From positions 133,528 through 197,527 of the forward strand of contig JAVJVN010000020.1 of NCBI GenBank assembly GCA_040221055.1: a stretch of DNA of 64,000 nt. The letters run 5' to 3'. Under the pieces are notes generated by a model. It did no database searches. It worked only from the letters and a program-made list of their open reading frames with translations, and was not told where the DNA came from. Positions 9,199-19,388 of this stretch are shown in pieces. Position 1 is the stretch's first letter. Each line of letters begins with the position of its first letter. Source of the stretch: Rhodothermales bacterium (lineage in GTDB: Bacteria; Bacteroidota; Rhodothermia; Rhodothermales; UBA10348). The translations under genes and the position numbers were made by a program.

Positions 9199-10149
9199 AT
9201 GCCCACCTCCCGCCCCCGTCCGTCCTTGCCTGTCTGCATCCCGATTATGATCCTGGCGCTGGCGCTCGCCGGATGCGCCGAGCCCGACACGGCATCTGCC
9301 CCCGAATACACCCGCGTCCAGATTCCAGAACCCCCGGTTTCGGACGAAGCTCGTTCCGCAATGGAGGCCGACCTTGCCGCCGCCGAAGCCCGTCTGGCCG
9401 ATAACCCGGACGACGTGGATGCGCTCATCTGGGTCGGGCGGCGCACCGCTTATCTGTGGCGCTACCACGATGCCATCGAGGTCTTTTCGGAGGGCCTGGA
9501 GCGCTGGCCGAACCATCCGGAGCTGCTCCGGCACCGCGGGCATCGCCTGATTTCCGTGCGCGCGTTCGAGCAGGCGCGCGAGGACCTTTCGGCCGCCGCC
9601 GCGGCGGTGGAGGGGCAACCGGACGTGGTCGAACAGGACGGTCAGCCGAACGCGGCGGGCATTCCGACCAGCACGCTCCAGACCAACATCCATTACCACC
9701 TCGGACTGGCCCACTATCTGCTGGGTGCTTTCGAGGAGGCCGCCCGGCACTTCGGACACTGCCGCGCCATCGCCACGAATGACGACATGCGCGTCGCCGC
9801 CGCCGATTGGGAGTACATGGCACTGCGCCGGTCGGGCCTGCACGACGAGGCCCGCGAAGTCATTGCCTTCGTGACGCCCGACATGGAACTGCTGGAAAAC
9901 CACGTTTATCACAGGCGCATCCTGATGTACCAGGGGCTCGTCGCGCCCGACTCGCTCCTCGGCCGTGCCGATGGTGACGTCGCGCTCAACCTGGCCACCC
10001 AGGGCTACGGCGTCGGCAACTGGTACCTGACGGAAGGCGATACGACGCGCGCCCTCGCAATTTTCCGCGACGTGGTGGCCGGTCAGCACTGGGCCGCCTT
10101 CGGAACCATCGCGGCGGTAGCCGACCTGGCACGTTTGTCCGCACCGTGA
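9199..10149 (+). CDS. Lipoprotein with tetratricopeptide repeats
   Basis: 316 residues; the ATG at 9199 is followed by a lipoprotein signal with lipobox LAGC at about residues 24-27. TPR-like helices follow: LAAAEARLADNPDDVDALIWVGRRTAYL, then EVFSEGLERWPNHPELLRHRGHRL and HYHLGLAHYLLGAFEEAARHFGHC. The role is probably a periplasmic or outer-membrane protein-interaction scaffold; no enzyme motif is seen. It stands 30 bp before the FkbM gene on the same strand and may be cotranscribed with it. Confidence 0.82.
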   Translation: MPTSRPRPSLPVCIPIMILALALAGCAEPDTASAPEYTRVQIPEPPVSDEARSAMEADLAAAEARLADNPDDVDALIWVGRRTAYLWRYHDAIEVFSEGLERWPNHPELLRHRGHRLISVRAFEQAREDLSAAAAAVEGQPDVVEQDGQPNAAGIPTSTLQTNIHYHLGLAHYLLGAFEEAARHFGHCRAIATNDDMRVAAADWEYMALRRSGLHDEAREVIAFVTPDMELLENHVYHRRILMYQGLVAPDSLLGRADGDVALNLATQGYGVGNWYLTEGDTTRALAIFRDVVAGQHWAAFGTIAAVADLARLSAP

Positions 10150-10179
10150 CACACACCTTGCCTGTCTAACACTGCGCGA

Positions 10180-11094
10180 ATGAACGCTCGACCTTTTCTA
10201 TACACCCCGACTGGCAACCGCATTGCGCGTTTTGTTGTGTCCCCGTTCAAGTCGTTCGTCCCGGAGAAGTACCAGTTTCCGGTGGATGGCCTGCTGAACG
10301 TCCCGGTTCCGGGCATGTCACCGCTTCTCCTGCACGTGAATCCAACCTGCTACCAGGGAAAGGTGCTGTTCTGGAAGGGTTTGAATGGATTCGAGCCTGG
10401 TATGCAGGTCTGGTTCAGACGGCTGGCAGAACAGGCAGACTCGTTCTTCGATGTCGGGGCGAATATCGGGTTGTATTCTCTGCTCGCTGTCAAATACAAC
10501 CCGAAAATCAAGGTAGTCAGCTTTGAGCCCCTTCCGGCTGCGTTCACATATTTGAAGCGGAACGCGTTGGCCAACCAAGCGGTGAACGTGGATGCCTATC
10601 AAATTGCATTGTCGGATGCATCCGGAGCGTCCGAGTTCCATTTTTCCCTCAATCCCAAGTTCCTCTTCGTGGAGGATCAATTGGTAAGCACGGGAAGCCT
10701 TGACGAAGTACAGGGATACCGGACAGAACGGAGAATGGCCATACCCGTCACGCTTCAGACGCTGGATGATTTCATGGACGCATACCGGGGCCACGGGATC
10801 GACCTGATCAAGATCGATACGGAAGCCACGGAACACATGGTCATCAAAGGCGCCAGGAAGACCTTCGGGACGCATCGGCCCATCGTGTTCTGCGAGGTGT
10901 TGCCAAACCGGGTCGAAGCGGAAATCCAGCAGGAGATTGCCGCTCTGGACTACGCACTCTTCCGCATTGCAGGACACTCCTTGGTGGAGGTCAGCGACCT
11001 GAGACATGACGCATCGTCCACCAATGACTTCCTGTTCTGCCCGACTGAAAAAGTCAACCTGCTGGAATCCGTGGGGACCGTAGTCCGCCTGTGA
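10180..11094 (+). CDS. FkbM-family S-adenosylmethionine methyltransferase
   Basis: 304 residues. The SAM-binding motif I is FFDVGANIGLYSLL (about residues 88-101), followed by the acidic residue of motif II in VVSFEPLPAAF. The FkbM hallmark DLIKIDTEATEHMVIKGA is near residue 210. These enzymes O-methylate sugars or polyketides. There is no signal peptide or membrane helix, so it should act in the cytoplasm. No glycosyltransferase gene is next to it, so the acceptor is unknown. It is somewhat AT-richer than the TPR gene before it. Confidence 0.88.
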   Translation: MNARPFLYTPTGNRIARFVVSPFKSFVPEKYQFPVDGLLNVPVPGMSPLLLHVNPTCYQGKVLFWKGLNGFEPGMQVWFRRLAEQADSFFDVGANIGLYSLLAVKYNPKIKVVSFEPLPAAFTYLKRNALANQAVNVDAYQIALSDASGASEFHFSLNPKFLFVEDQLVSTGSLDEVQGYRTERRMAIPVTLQTLDDFMDAYRGHGIDLIKIDTEATEHMVIKGARKTFGTHRPIVFCEVLPNRVEAEIQQEIAALDYALFRIAGHSLVEVSDLRHDASSTNDFLFCPTEKVNLLESVGTVVRL

Positions 11095-11095
11095 A

Positions 11096-13558
11096 TCACC
11101 TGCTGATTACGAGGGGAATTTGTCTCCGCTGAGACAGGGACGTGGCCACCAGGATATAGGCTCCTGACGGATACCCTGAAACATCGAAGGTCAATCTGGT
11201 ATTGCCTGCAGAGCTCTGTGACTCGCCCAGAACGTCCAATTTTCGTCCCAGAATGTCAAACAGCGCAATGGTCACCTCTGAAGCCTGCTTTAACTCCAAT
11301 TCCACGGACAGGGACGATATGGCCGGCATGGGGAATGCGGACATTCCCTGGATCTGATTTGAGTCGTGGACTGACGTCCATGCATGGACCCCGGTTGCAA
11401 CAACGTCGCCCTCGGATGCGCCGCTGACCACGTTGGAGAGATAAAAAACATTTTCATCCGATGTGTGGGCAACCACCATGAAGTAGTGCGTGCCATCCGT
11501 GCTCAATCCCGAATTGAACAGTGTCGGAGCGGTATAGGCGTATTGATCAAGTCGCAATGCAGGCGAGTTGGCAAGCCATTCCCACACGTACCCGGATTTG
11601 GACAGACGCCATCGTTCGGGACGTGCAATGACGATGTCAGGGTCATGAGCCAGATTGCTCCCGGAATCGGTACCGGGTGGCAGTGATCTCCATACGCTGT
11701 AGTATGGGAGGTCCAGGATGTCAACGTCCAATGCAGAGGCCGCCCATTCCAGTCGGATCTGGTTTCCGTTGTCGTGCGGAACGTCCTCACTGCGATAAAT
11801 ACGAGGATTGACGGTCTTCAGGATCACGATGTGAGGGGAGGCCGCGCTGCCGACGGCAAATGAGGAGGTGCTCGAATGTATCTGAACGAAGAACTCGAGA
11901 TCTGTCGTCACCTGCTCGATGGTGGCCGTGTACCGGGTTGCCGAAATCCGGCTGGCCTGGATGGACACGTATGCCTGCGAGCCGACGGGTCTGTAATAAG
12001 TGGTTACCTCCGTCACCGCGGTGTCCCCCGCTATCTCGATCGGGATCTGGACGGTGGGACCGGACGAAACAATGAAGCGATCCGCTTTCGCGCTGAGCGG
12101 TGCCTCATGGACCACCACGTGACGGTTGACAGCAACGTGGTTGAGCGTCTGACGCACTCCGGACGGCCAGTCGATGATCAACGAATCGACGACGGTTGCC
12201 CCGCTCAAACCGAACGCAGCTTCGTATCCGCCTATGCTGCTGCCCGCGCTGCCTGTGATTTCGCGGATCATCTCAAGAACCCGTCCTGCACTTGTAGCCA
12301 CAACGCGCACCCGGGCCCCTATTCCGTGGATATTGGACAGCTCGCCTTTCAATTCGAGGGTGAGCCAACGGGAGGATTCCGCCGGTGTGGTCTGGTTGAA
12401 ATAAAGGTGGTTGTACCCTCCCTCACCCGACTGATCGGGAATGTTGTTGGTCTGGATATCCACATCCCCATCACGGTCCACATCGGCCAGACTCGCGCTG
12501 GCTGTCCGGAGTGACACCTCTGACATTGATTTGGACGATACCTTGACGAAATTTCCGGATCCGTCGTTCAGGAACAGGTCGTTCACTCCGGAGAGGTCCG
12601 GGACGAACAAGTCCAGATCACCATCATTGTCGAAATCTGCCGTATGTGCCGTGTTTGACGCTCCCCTGTCGGTCACGTGGTCGCCGGTCAGGATCTTCTC
12701 GAAAACCAGTCCTCCGTCATTCCGGTAGTAGTAGTTCTCCTGCTCGTCGACATTGGCGACATACAAATCCAGATCTCCATCCATGTCATAGTCGCCCCAC
12801 ACGGCTCCTCCGGTCCGACCACCATCGTTGCTCAGCATGTTGTCCACCCGCTCAAACGTGTGGTCCTCTTTGTGCTCATAAAGGACGTTATCGGACGTTG
12901 CGTTGCAGACAAACAGATCCATGTCTCCATCGTTGTCCGCATCCGCCCATTCTACACAGGTGGAGTCCTGTCTGTCATCCCCGAAATGCTCCCTTATCCG
13001 GTTTTCGAAGGATCCGTTGTCGTTCTGGACCAGAAACAGATTCCTGGAGTCCCCGCGGATGGACACGTACAGATCCAGATCCCCGTCCTGGTCGAAATCG
13101 ATCGGCCCGATTTTCCGGGATCCATGTGTGACATGCTCGAATGTTTGCCCGTTTTCCTGCCACACCCCGGCGCCCCGGTTCTCGAAATGGAAGGGCTCAC
13201 CACTGAGGTGGGTGACCATCAAATCGAGCAGGCCGTCCTGGTCGAGGTCAATCCACTTTCCCGACACGGTATTATGGCTTTCCTGACTGACCGGATGGTT
13301 CTCCATCAATCGAAGTATACCGAATCCATCATTTTCAAAGACCTGGTTGAATCCGGCTTCACCCGCTGCGTTGGCAACGAACAGATCCAGATCGCCGTCG
13401 TTGTCGATATCGCCCCATGACGATGCGTAACTGTAGTTCCTGTCACGGTGCAACGCACCCGCTGTATCCCGCTCAAAAGACTGGGCGAGAGCGGCCATGG
13501 GCGGAAACACCGCAAGGAACACGACGACCGGTACGATGTGCAATCTGGCGATTTCCAT
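11096..13558 (-). CDS. Secreted FG-GAP/VCBS and ASPIC/UnbV repeat protein with C-terminal sorting domain
   Basis: 820 residues with a signal peptide (VVVFLAVFPPMAALA). Residues about 40-390 hold repeated Ca-binding loops (DIDNDGDLDLFVAN, DYDMDGDLDLYVAN, DFDNDGDLDLFVPD), as in integrin-like FG-GAP/VCBS propellers. An ASPIC/UnbV domain follows (IGARVRVVATSAGRVL, DSLIIDWPSGVRQTL). The last 80 residues resemble a type IX secretion sorting domain (VTIALFDILGRKLDVL, YPSGAYILVA), although the usual NPFNP turn has changed to AFPMPA. The product is probably an extracellular or cell-surface Ca-binding adhesin. It converges on the FkbM gene with a one-base gap. Confidence 0.85.
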   Translation of the reverse strand: MEIARLHIVPVVVFLAVFPPMAALAQSFERDTAGALHRDRNYSYASSWGDIDNDGDLDLFVANAAGEAGFNQVFENDGFGILRLMENHPVSQESHNTVSGKWIDLDQDGLLDLMVTHLSGEPFHFENRGAGVWQENGQTFEHVTHGSRKIGPIDFDQDGDLDLYVSIRGDSRNLFLVQNDNGSFENRIREHFGDDRQDSTCVEWADADNDGDMDLFVCNATSDNVLYEHKEDHTFERVDNMLSNDGGRTGGAVWGDYDMDGDLDLYVANVDEQENYYYRNDGGLVFEKILTGDHVTDRGASNTAHTADFDNDGDLDLFVPDLSGVNDLFLNDGSGNFVKVSSKSMSEVSLRTASASLADVDRDGDVDIQTNNIPDQSGEGGYNHLYFNQTTPAESSRWLTLELKGELSNIHGIGARVRVVATSAGRVLEMIREITGSAGSSIGGYEAAFGLSGATVVDSLIIDWPSGVRQTLNHVAVNRHVVVHEAPLSAKADRFIVSSGPTVQIPIEIAGDTAVTEVTTYYRPVGSQAYVSIQASRISATRYTATIEQVTTDLEFFVQIHSSTSSFAVGSAASPHIVILKTVNPRIYRSEDVPHDNGNQIRLEWAASALDVDILDLPYYSVWRSLPPGTDSGSNLAHDPDIVIARPERWRLSKSGYVWEWLANSPALRLDQYAYTAPTLFNSGLSTDGTHYFMVVAHTSDENVFYLSNVVSGASEGDVVATGVHAWTSVHDSNQIQGMSAFPMPAISSLSVELELKQASEVTIALFDILGRKLDVLGESQSSAGNTRLTFDVSGYPSGAYILVATSLSQRRQIPLVISR

Positions 13559-13716
13559 GGTGATTGATAGGGTATCCGGGAGTGACCATTGAAGCCTACC
13601 GGGTCAACGCTCCAAGGTTCGTCTCCAGGTGTCTCCATTGGCATGTGAACGGTTGTCTGGGCGGTGACGTAGCTTTGCTTCTCTCCGTCCGACTTCGCTA
13701 TCGTCCCACCGTCTCC

Positions 13717-14493
13717 ATGCGTTTCGCCGTCCTCCGCTCGTGCTTGCTGTTGCTGTCCGCATGCGATCCGTCCGGTACCTCGCAGACTGAATCCGACCCG
13801 GTGTTGGATCCGGATCGGGCGCTGCTGTCCGGATCCGTGTTCATCCAGGCCACGGCATCGGCCACGCCCGAACGGCGCCAGGAACGCGCCGTGGCGGAAA
13901 TCCTGGGCGGCAACGTGCCCGCGTCCGTGCGCGAAATGCACCCTGTTCGGCTGGATCTGGGGGGCGGGCGTTCGGTGACCATCCGGGTCACGGGGGATTA
14001 CCTGTCCGTGGGTTCCGATTCGGATTTCGTCCGGATGCCGCTCACACTGCCCTCGGCGCGTCAAATTGCCCGGGACTGGGGCATGTACTTGCCCATAACG
14101 ACCATGGTCGACGCCATCTACGAGCAAGCCGACCTGCGTCTGGATCCCCAACCCATGACGCCGGGCCCGGAGATGTCGTCGAACGCGTACTATCTGGCGC
14201 ACCAGCAGATGATAGAAACCCAGCGCGCCGGCCGCGCGCCCGGTGGTTTGATTGCCGGCCACAAGAAGGACATCGTGGCGACGGTCCGCCTGGATTCACA
14301 GCCGGGGCGGATTGCCATCTACGGCTGGCACACCGCCGTCGGCGAGCCCATCCAGCCCCTGTCCCTCGTGCATCATGACCGCTACGAGGACTACAGCCAC
14401 GGGCTGCGCCTCATCCATCCCGTAGCGCAGACCGACTCCGGCGACGTCCGTCTCGATGATCTCTTTCCCGGCATGGAACGCTGGTCGTGGTGA
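13717..14493 (+). CDS. Unknown lipoprotein
   Basis: The start is placed at the ATG at 13717, which begins a short lipoprotein signal (lipobox LLLSAC, Cys at about 16); the frame upstream of it is open but has no such signal. 258 residues. The mature part has no repeats or membrane helices. Phrases visible are IAIYGWHTAVGEPIQPLS, HHDRYEDYSHGLRLIH and RLDDLFPGMERWSW. The HHDRYxDYSHG stretch, with several His, Asp and Tyr, looks like an active-site or metal segment, but I cannot assign a family. It sits between a divergent surface protein gene and another exported protein. Confidence 0.7.
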   Translation: MRFAVLRSCLLLLSACDPSGTSQTESDPVLDPDRALLSGSVFIQATASATPERRQERAVAEILGGNVPASVREMHPVRLDLGGGRSVTIRVTGDYLSVGSDSDFVRMPLTLPSARQIARDWGMYLPITTMVDAIYEQADLRLDPQPMTPGPEMSSNAYYLAHQQMIETQRAGRAPGGLIAGHKKDIVATVRLDSQPGRIAIYGWHTAVGEPIQPLSLVHHDRYEDYSHGLRLIHPVAQTDSGDVRLDDLFPGMERWSW

Positions 14494-14630
14494 CTTCCCC
14501 TCCGTCCGAATGAGGCAGAGCCCGGCAGCGTGTGCCTGAATTTCTCCGGGAACCCAACGGTTCGAGAACACCGAGCTTGTCAGGGTGCGCTGTTTTACCC
14601 AGCCGAATCCTTCACATTCCGGACACGCCC

Positions 14631-15596
14631 ATGAAGTGCTCTCCCCGCTCGCACGCCTTGATTGCCGTACTCCTGTGCTCCACGGTCACGGTCGTCGCTC
14701 AGCCGGCATCCGTATACCGGTCCTACACGTTACCGGCCAACGAAGCAGGGGCCTATACCCAAACGCTGTCAGAGAACGGCTGGGAGATTGTCGGCACATG
14801 GGATGCCGCATCCCCCGAAGGATGCACGTCCGTTGCAACGGTTTTTGCCGGGGTGCACGCCGATGCCTCAACCGACCTGTCTGCCCTCAACGCCGAGACG
14901 GCGCCGTTCGGCATGGTGGACCGATGGGCGCTCATCCGTGACGAGGAAGGGGCCCATGTGGTCGTCGTGAATCCCGTGTCCATCTGGAGAACCGTTCTGC
15001 TGGACCATCCGTCGGCCGTCAGCAGCGCCGAACAGCATGCTGCCCGACTGTTCGCACCCCTGGCATCCGGAAATGCGGAATCCCGCGGACAGGAACGGTC
15101 GCGCGGCCACATCGGGAAGACCATGGGGGTCATGGCCGGAGGGCTGTTCGACGAACGCATTGGACTCCTGCACCATGCAGACGGCATGAGTCTTGAAACG
15201 GCACTCGATCGCATCCGGACATCATTCGGGGACGGCGCCATGACCTGGGGCCTCGACGTCAAGTACGTTTACCATCCTGATGGCGCCTCGTGGGCCGTGG
15301 TCGGCGTCAGCGGTGCACCCATGGAGTCGAAATCCTTTGAAATTGTGGGTGCCGGCAATCGGGACCAGGCATCCGGTCTGGCGTGTCCAGGCATTGATCA
15401 TGCCGCCGCCTACCCCATCGAACTGGTGGTCCGTTCTTCCGGAGATGGTGTGGACATCCTGGCTGTCGACGCCATGTACCGGATGAAAATGTTCTTCGAG
15501 GACGCCGGGAAATGGGCGTTCATGAAGAACATGACCATGCCGGGATCCATCGCCGACGAAATCAAGACGCGGTTGGCGGCTTCTTTGTGGCGCTGA
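14631..15596 (+). CDS. Unknown exported protein
   Basis: The start at the ATG at 14631 gives MKCSPRSHALIAVLLCSTVTVVAQ, a normal signal peptide; upstream in-frame codons do not. 321 residues. The N-terminal half carries YTLPANEAGAYTQTLSENGWEIVGTW, and the C-terminal half ends SIADEIKTRLAASL. No catalytic motif, lipobox or membrane helix is evident. Three cysteines are seen after the signal. I do not recognise the family. About 95 bp separate it from the Tricorn-type protease gene. Confidence 0.65.
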   Translation: MKCSPRSHALIAVLLCSTVTVVAQPASVYRSYTLPANEAGAYTQTLSENGWEIVGTWDAASPEGCTSVATVFAGVHADASTDLSALNAETAPFGMVDRWALIRDEEGAHVVVVNPVSIWRTVLLDHPSAVSSAEQHAARLFAPLASGNAESRGQERSRGHIGKTMGVMAGGLFDERIGLLHHADGMSLETALDRIRTSFGDGAMTWGLDVKYVYHPDGASWAVVGVSGAPMESKSFEIVGAGNRDQASGLACPGIDHAAAYPIELVVRSSGDGVDILAVDAMYRMKMFFEDAGKWAFMKNMTMPGSIADEIKTRLAASLWR

Positions 15597-15690
15597 ACGG
15601 CAGTCCGGACGTTGTGACCGCCAGCGCATTTGTTGCTGTGGATGCGTACCATCTGTTTTTGCTGATTCCACCCTCCAGGTTTACGCTGCC

Positions 15691-18600
15691 ATGAGCTGTT
15701 TCCGGACTTTCCGTTTCCTGCTGGTCGGTCTTGCGGTCATTCTTTTCGCCACTCCGGTTCAGCCGCTGGCCGCCCAGGTCCCAGGGTATTACCGGCATCC
15801 GGACATCCACGGCGATCGGATTGTATTCTCGGCCGAGGGCGACCTCTGGACCGTGGACGCAAGCGGTGGGACGGCTTCCCGGCTGACGACGCATGCCGGA
15901 GAGGAATCCTTTCCCGTGTTTTCGCCGGATGGTACGCAGGTAGCGTTTCGTGCATCGTACGAAGGGAGTCCGGACGTTTATGTGATGTCGGTCTCCGGCG
16001 GCGTGCCCCGCCGCGTGACGTGGGACGCACGCGGCGGGGCGCGGCCTGTTGACTGGACGAAGGATGGCCGCCTGCTCGTGCGGGGCTCCTGGAGCGCGGG
16101 TTTGCCCGACGTCCGCCTGGCGCTTGTGGACCCCGAATCCGGCGACTTCGATGAAATCCCGCTCTCGCAGGCAGCCGAGGGCAGTTTCACAGCCGATGGC
16201 TCGCTCGTTTTTGCGCGCCTGCCCCGTCAGGGCAGCAACAGCCGATGGTACAAGGGGGGCACGGCCCAGAAACTCTGGCGCTTCGACGATGGTGCGACTG
16301 AAGCCGTGCCGCTCACGACGGACTACCCCGGCACGTCCCGCCAGCCCAACGTGCTGGCAGACGGACGCATCTATTTCCTGACCGACCGTGAGGGCGCCAT
16401 GAACGTATGGTCGATGGAGGAAGACGGCTCAGACCTGTTGCGCCACACGGAGTTCGAGGACTTCGACATTCAGGAATTGGCATCCGATGGAACGCAGCTT
16501 GTTTTCCGGATGGGCGCTGACCTTTACGTTCTGCAAGCGGAGCCCAAAAAAATCGAGATCCAACTTCAGACGGATCTTCCACAGTCGCTCATCGATTGGG
16601 AAACGAAGCCGTTTGACCGCATATCAGACGCGGCCGTAGCGCATGACGGCCGCAGGGTCGCCGTCGTCTCGCGCGGCGAACTCTTCACCGCGCCCGTTGG
16701 AACGGGCCGCTGGGTGCACGTATCGCGCGATTCGGGCGTGCGGTACCGGAACGCCGTTTTCACACCGGACAGCCTGCATGTGTTTGCGCTTTCGGACAGG
16801 AGCGGCGAGCTGGAGTGGTGGCGGGTGCGCACAGACGGTACCGAGCCGCCCTCGCAGGTCACGCGTGGCCCGGCCATGCTACGGCTCGGCGCAACGGCCT
16901 CGCCCGATGGCCGCTATCTGGCGCAGCTTGACTTCGACAATCAGCTCTGGCTCGTCAACCTGGAATCCGGGTCATCGACCATGATTGCCAATGCGCCCAC
17001 GCGTTCGGATTTCACCTGGACACCCGACTCAAAATATCTCATCTACAGTCGCGGTGACCGCAACCTGCTGGACGTGCTATGGGCACACGATGTAGCATTG
17101 GGCCAGGCGCAGCAGGTGACATCCAATCGGTTCAGCGACACCTGGCCCATCGTCTCGCCGGATGGCCATTGGCTGTACTTCGTATCGACCCGCACATGGA
17201 ACTCAACCGTCAGCAGCCCGTGGGGAGAACGCGCGCCCATGCCGCATTTTGACGACCGTGCCAAAATCTACGCCATGCCGCTCGTCGAGGGTGCCTTGTT
17301 TCCGTTTGCCGAGCCGACCGAACTCGATCTGAAAGGAGCACAGGGCGGTCAACGGATCGACCGTTCCAGCGCGGACCATACGTACCGGTGGGATTTTGCT
17401 GCGCACGTGCGCGAGGTGCCCGTGCCAGCCGGATCGTGGAACCTTGTCGGCGTAACCGACAAGCGCATCCTGTACCGCGATGCATCTGAAAACAGCCTCA
17501 TGGCACTCGACCTGAAGCCGGACGCTGAACCCGTCAAGATCGTGGAGTCCGGCTCGGGTTTTACGCTTTCCGGGGACGGCACGAAGGTAATCCTCCGAAG
17601 AGGTGACGCCTTTCACGTCATTGATGCGCTGGCCGGAGCTGACGCCAAGCTCGAGAACGAAAACAGGGTGCAACTGGACGACTGGGCATTTGCGGTGGAC
17701 AAACGGGCCGAGTGGAGTCAGATTTACTTGGATATGTGGCGGCTGCACCGGGATTATTTCTGGGATCCGGACATGGGGGGTGTGGACTGGGAAGCCATGC
17801 GCGTCAAATATGCGCCGCTTCTCCCGAGAGTCGGATCGCGCGAAGCGCTGGCCGACCTGCAGGGCATGCTGGTCTCTGAACTGAGCCTGCTGCACTCGAA
17901 TGCAGGAGGGGGAGATGCGCGCGAGGGCGAAAACAAGGCCGCGCCGGCTGCGCTCGGCGGCGATTTCGAGCGCGACGCCAATACCGGCGGGTTCCGCCTG
18001 GTCCATCGGCTGCAGCACGATCCGGATCTACCGGAATTCCGCTCGCCTCTTGCCCATCCAGATGCGGATGTCCGGGAAGGAAGTATCATTCTGTCGGTCA
18101 ATGGCCAGGCGGCCCGCGACGCCAGGGCCATGGGCGAACTGCTGCTTGAGCAGGCCGGAAAGCAGGTGCGCCTTGGCATACAGGATCCGGGAGGTGCGCG
18201 TCGCGACGTCGTCACGCGCGCCATAAGTGGGAGACAGGAGTTTGATCTGCGCTACCACGAATGGGAATACACGCGGCGCCTGGAGGCCGAGCGTCTCTCA
18301 CAGGGTCAGATCGGCTACGTACACCTCCGCGCCATGGGCGGCGGCGATGCAGGCCAGTTTACACGCGAGTTCTATTCGCAGCTCGACCGGCAAGCCATCA
18401 TCATTGACGTGCGCCACAACAACGGCGGCAACATAGACTCCTGGATTTTGACACAGCTGCTCCGGCGACCATGGGCGTGGTTCAAGCCGCGCGCAGACGG
18501 GGTTGTTTCTCCGAACATGCAGTTCAGCTTCGGCGGACATCTAGTCATCCTGGTCGACGAGCGCACGGCATCGGACGGCGAGGCCGTTGCGGACGGATTC

Positions 18601-18942
18601 CGGCGGCTCGGCCTCGGTGCATCGATCGGTATGCGGACCTGGGGCGGCGAAGTCTGGCTGAGCAGTTCCAACAGACAGGTGGACGGCGGCATAACTCGCG
18701 CCTCCCAAATGGGTGTTTTTGCGCATGATGAGTGGCTCATTGAGGGCTGGGGCTTCGATCCCGACGTTGAGGTCGACAATCCGCCGCATGCCACGTGGAC
18801 GGGACAGGATGCGCAGCTCGAAGCCGCGGTCCAGCACCTGATGCGCCTCATTGAAGAGGATCCGAGGCCGTGGCCCGAACCGCCGCCCTATCCCGAACTC
18901 ATTCCAGGATCTGGTTTCCCTACGCCGTGGCACAATCGTTGA
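15691..18942 (+). CDS. Tricorn-type S41 serine protease, exported
   Basis: 1083 residues with a signal peptide (VGLAVILFATPVQPLAAQ). The layout matches Tricorn: an N-terminal propeller starting YYRHPDIHGDRIVFSAEGDLW, a second propeller with WDxxPDGxxL-like blades, a C1 region with HRDYFWDPDMGGVDW (His about 686), a PDZ-like segment (IILSVNGQAARDARAMGELL) and the S41 core IIIDVRHNNGGNID. The nucleophile candidate is Ser 961 in ERTASDGEAVADG and the acidic partner Glu 1018 in LIEGWGFDPDVEV; both lie near the Thermoplasma positions (965 and 1023). It probably degrades peptides in the periplasm. A full-length, intact gene standing alone. Confidence 0.93.
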   Translation: MSCFRTFRFLLVGLAVILFATPVQPLAAQVPGYYRHPDIHGDRIVFSAEGDLWTVDASGGTASRLTTHAGEESFPVFSPDGTQVAFRASYEGSPDVYVMSVSGGVPRRVTWDARGGARPVDWTKDGRLLVRGSWSAGLPDVRLALVDPESGDFDEIPLSQAAEGSFTADGSLVFARLPRQGSNSRWYKGGTAQKLWRFDDGATEAVPLTTDYPGTSRQPNVLADGRIYFLTDREGAMNVWSMEEDGSDLLRHTEFEDFDIQELASDGTQLVFRMGADLYVLQAEPKKIEIQLQTDLPQSLIDWETKPFDRISDAAVAHDGRRVAVVSRGELFTAPVGTGRWVHVSRDSGVRYRNAVFTPDSLHVFALSDRSGELEWWRVRTDGTEPPSQVTRGPAMLRLGATASPDGRYLAQLDFDNQLWLVNLESGSSTMIANAPTRSDFTWTPDSKYLIYSRGDRNLLDVLWAHDVALGQAQQVTSNRFSDTWPIVSPDGHWLYFVSTRTWNSTVSSPWGERAPMPHFDDRAKIYAMPLVEGALFPFAEPTELDLKGAQGGQRIDRSSADHTYRWDFAAHVREVPVPAGSWNLVGVTDKRILYRDASENSLMALDLKPDAEPVKIVESGSGFTLSGDGTKVILRRGDAFHVIDALAGADAKLENENRVQLDDWAFAVDKRAEWSQIYLDMWRLHRDYFWDPDMGGVDWEAMRVKYAPLLPRVGSREALADLQGMLVSELSLLHSNAGGGDAREGENKAAPAALGGDFERDANTGGFRLVHRLQHDPDLPEFRSPLAHPDADVREGSIILSVNGQAARDARAMGELLLEQAGKQVRLGIQDPGGARRDVVTRAISGRQEFDLRYHEWEYTRRLEAERLSQGQIGYVHLRAMGGGDAGQFTREFYSQLDRQAIIIDVRHNNGGNIDSWILTQLLRRPWAWFKPRADGVVSPNMQFSFGGHLVILVDERTASDGEAVADGFRRLGLGASIGMRTWGGEVWLSSSNRQVDGGITRASQMGVFAHDEWLIEGWGFDPDVEVDNPPHATWTGQDAQLEAAVQHLMRLIEEDPRPWPEPPPYPELIPGSGFPTPWHNR

Positions 18943-19112
18943 CCGGCGCCAACGGCCTTCCTGACGTCGTCCATTGTTGCGTCCGTCCTTGTCCAGAATG
19001 GCTTCGATGGTTTTATACATGGTCTTACCCGAACGTGCTCGAACCGCGTTCTACACATTTTCTACGATCCCGGGCGCACATCGCTTACTTGCGGGAGGAA
19101 ATCCCCGGGAAA

Positions 19113-19153
19113 TGGAGCCAATGAGCGGACTCGAACCGCTGACCTGCTCATTA
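19113..19153 (-). repeat. 41 bp partial tRNA-Thr copy, attachment-site-like
   Basis: This sequence is identical to 30358-30398, the 3' part of the tRNA-Thr gene: CCA end, 3' acceptor strand, T arm, variable region and the 3' half of the anticodon stem. Identity stops inside the anticodon loop and right at the CCA end. The missing 5' half means it cannot be a working tRNA. Orientation and position fit the distal attachment site of an element that entered the tRNA gene. Confidence 0.9.
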
Positions 19154-19355
19154 GGAGAAAGTGGTGACGACGGCGAAAGCGGCCCTGAATAGCCTATTTC
19201 GCCGATTTAGGTATGTATACCTGAGTAGATCAGGGTAGGTTTGGACGGTATCTCGGGAACCCCTTCGGGAACTGGTTCGAGCACGCACAAGGACTTCGAG
19301 GTTCACCGACTTCAGGGCAGCTTACAACCCCTGGGGAGGGTCTCCCAAACAAACA

Positions 19356-19388
19356 GAAGCCCTGACATCGCTGTGACGCCACGGCTTC
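19356..19388 (-). terminator. Possible terminator of the thrombospondin-repeat gene
   Basis: GAAGCC (19356-19361) and GGCTTC (19383-19388) can pair around a 21-base loop. On the minus strand the stem is followed by TGTTTGTTT. It lies 31 bases after the stop at 19419. The stem is short, so confidence is modest. Confidence 0.45.

Noticed and set aside
19113-19153. A second working tRNA gene
   Set aside because: Only the 3' 41 bases are present; no 5' acceptor, D arm or anticodon is encoded.
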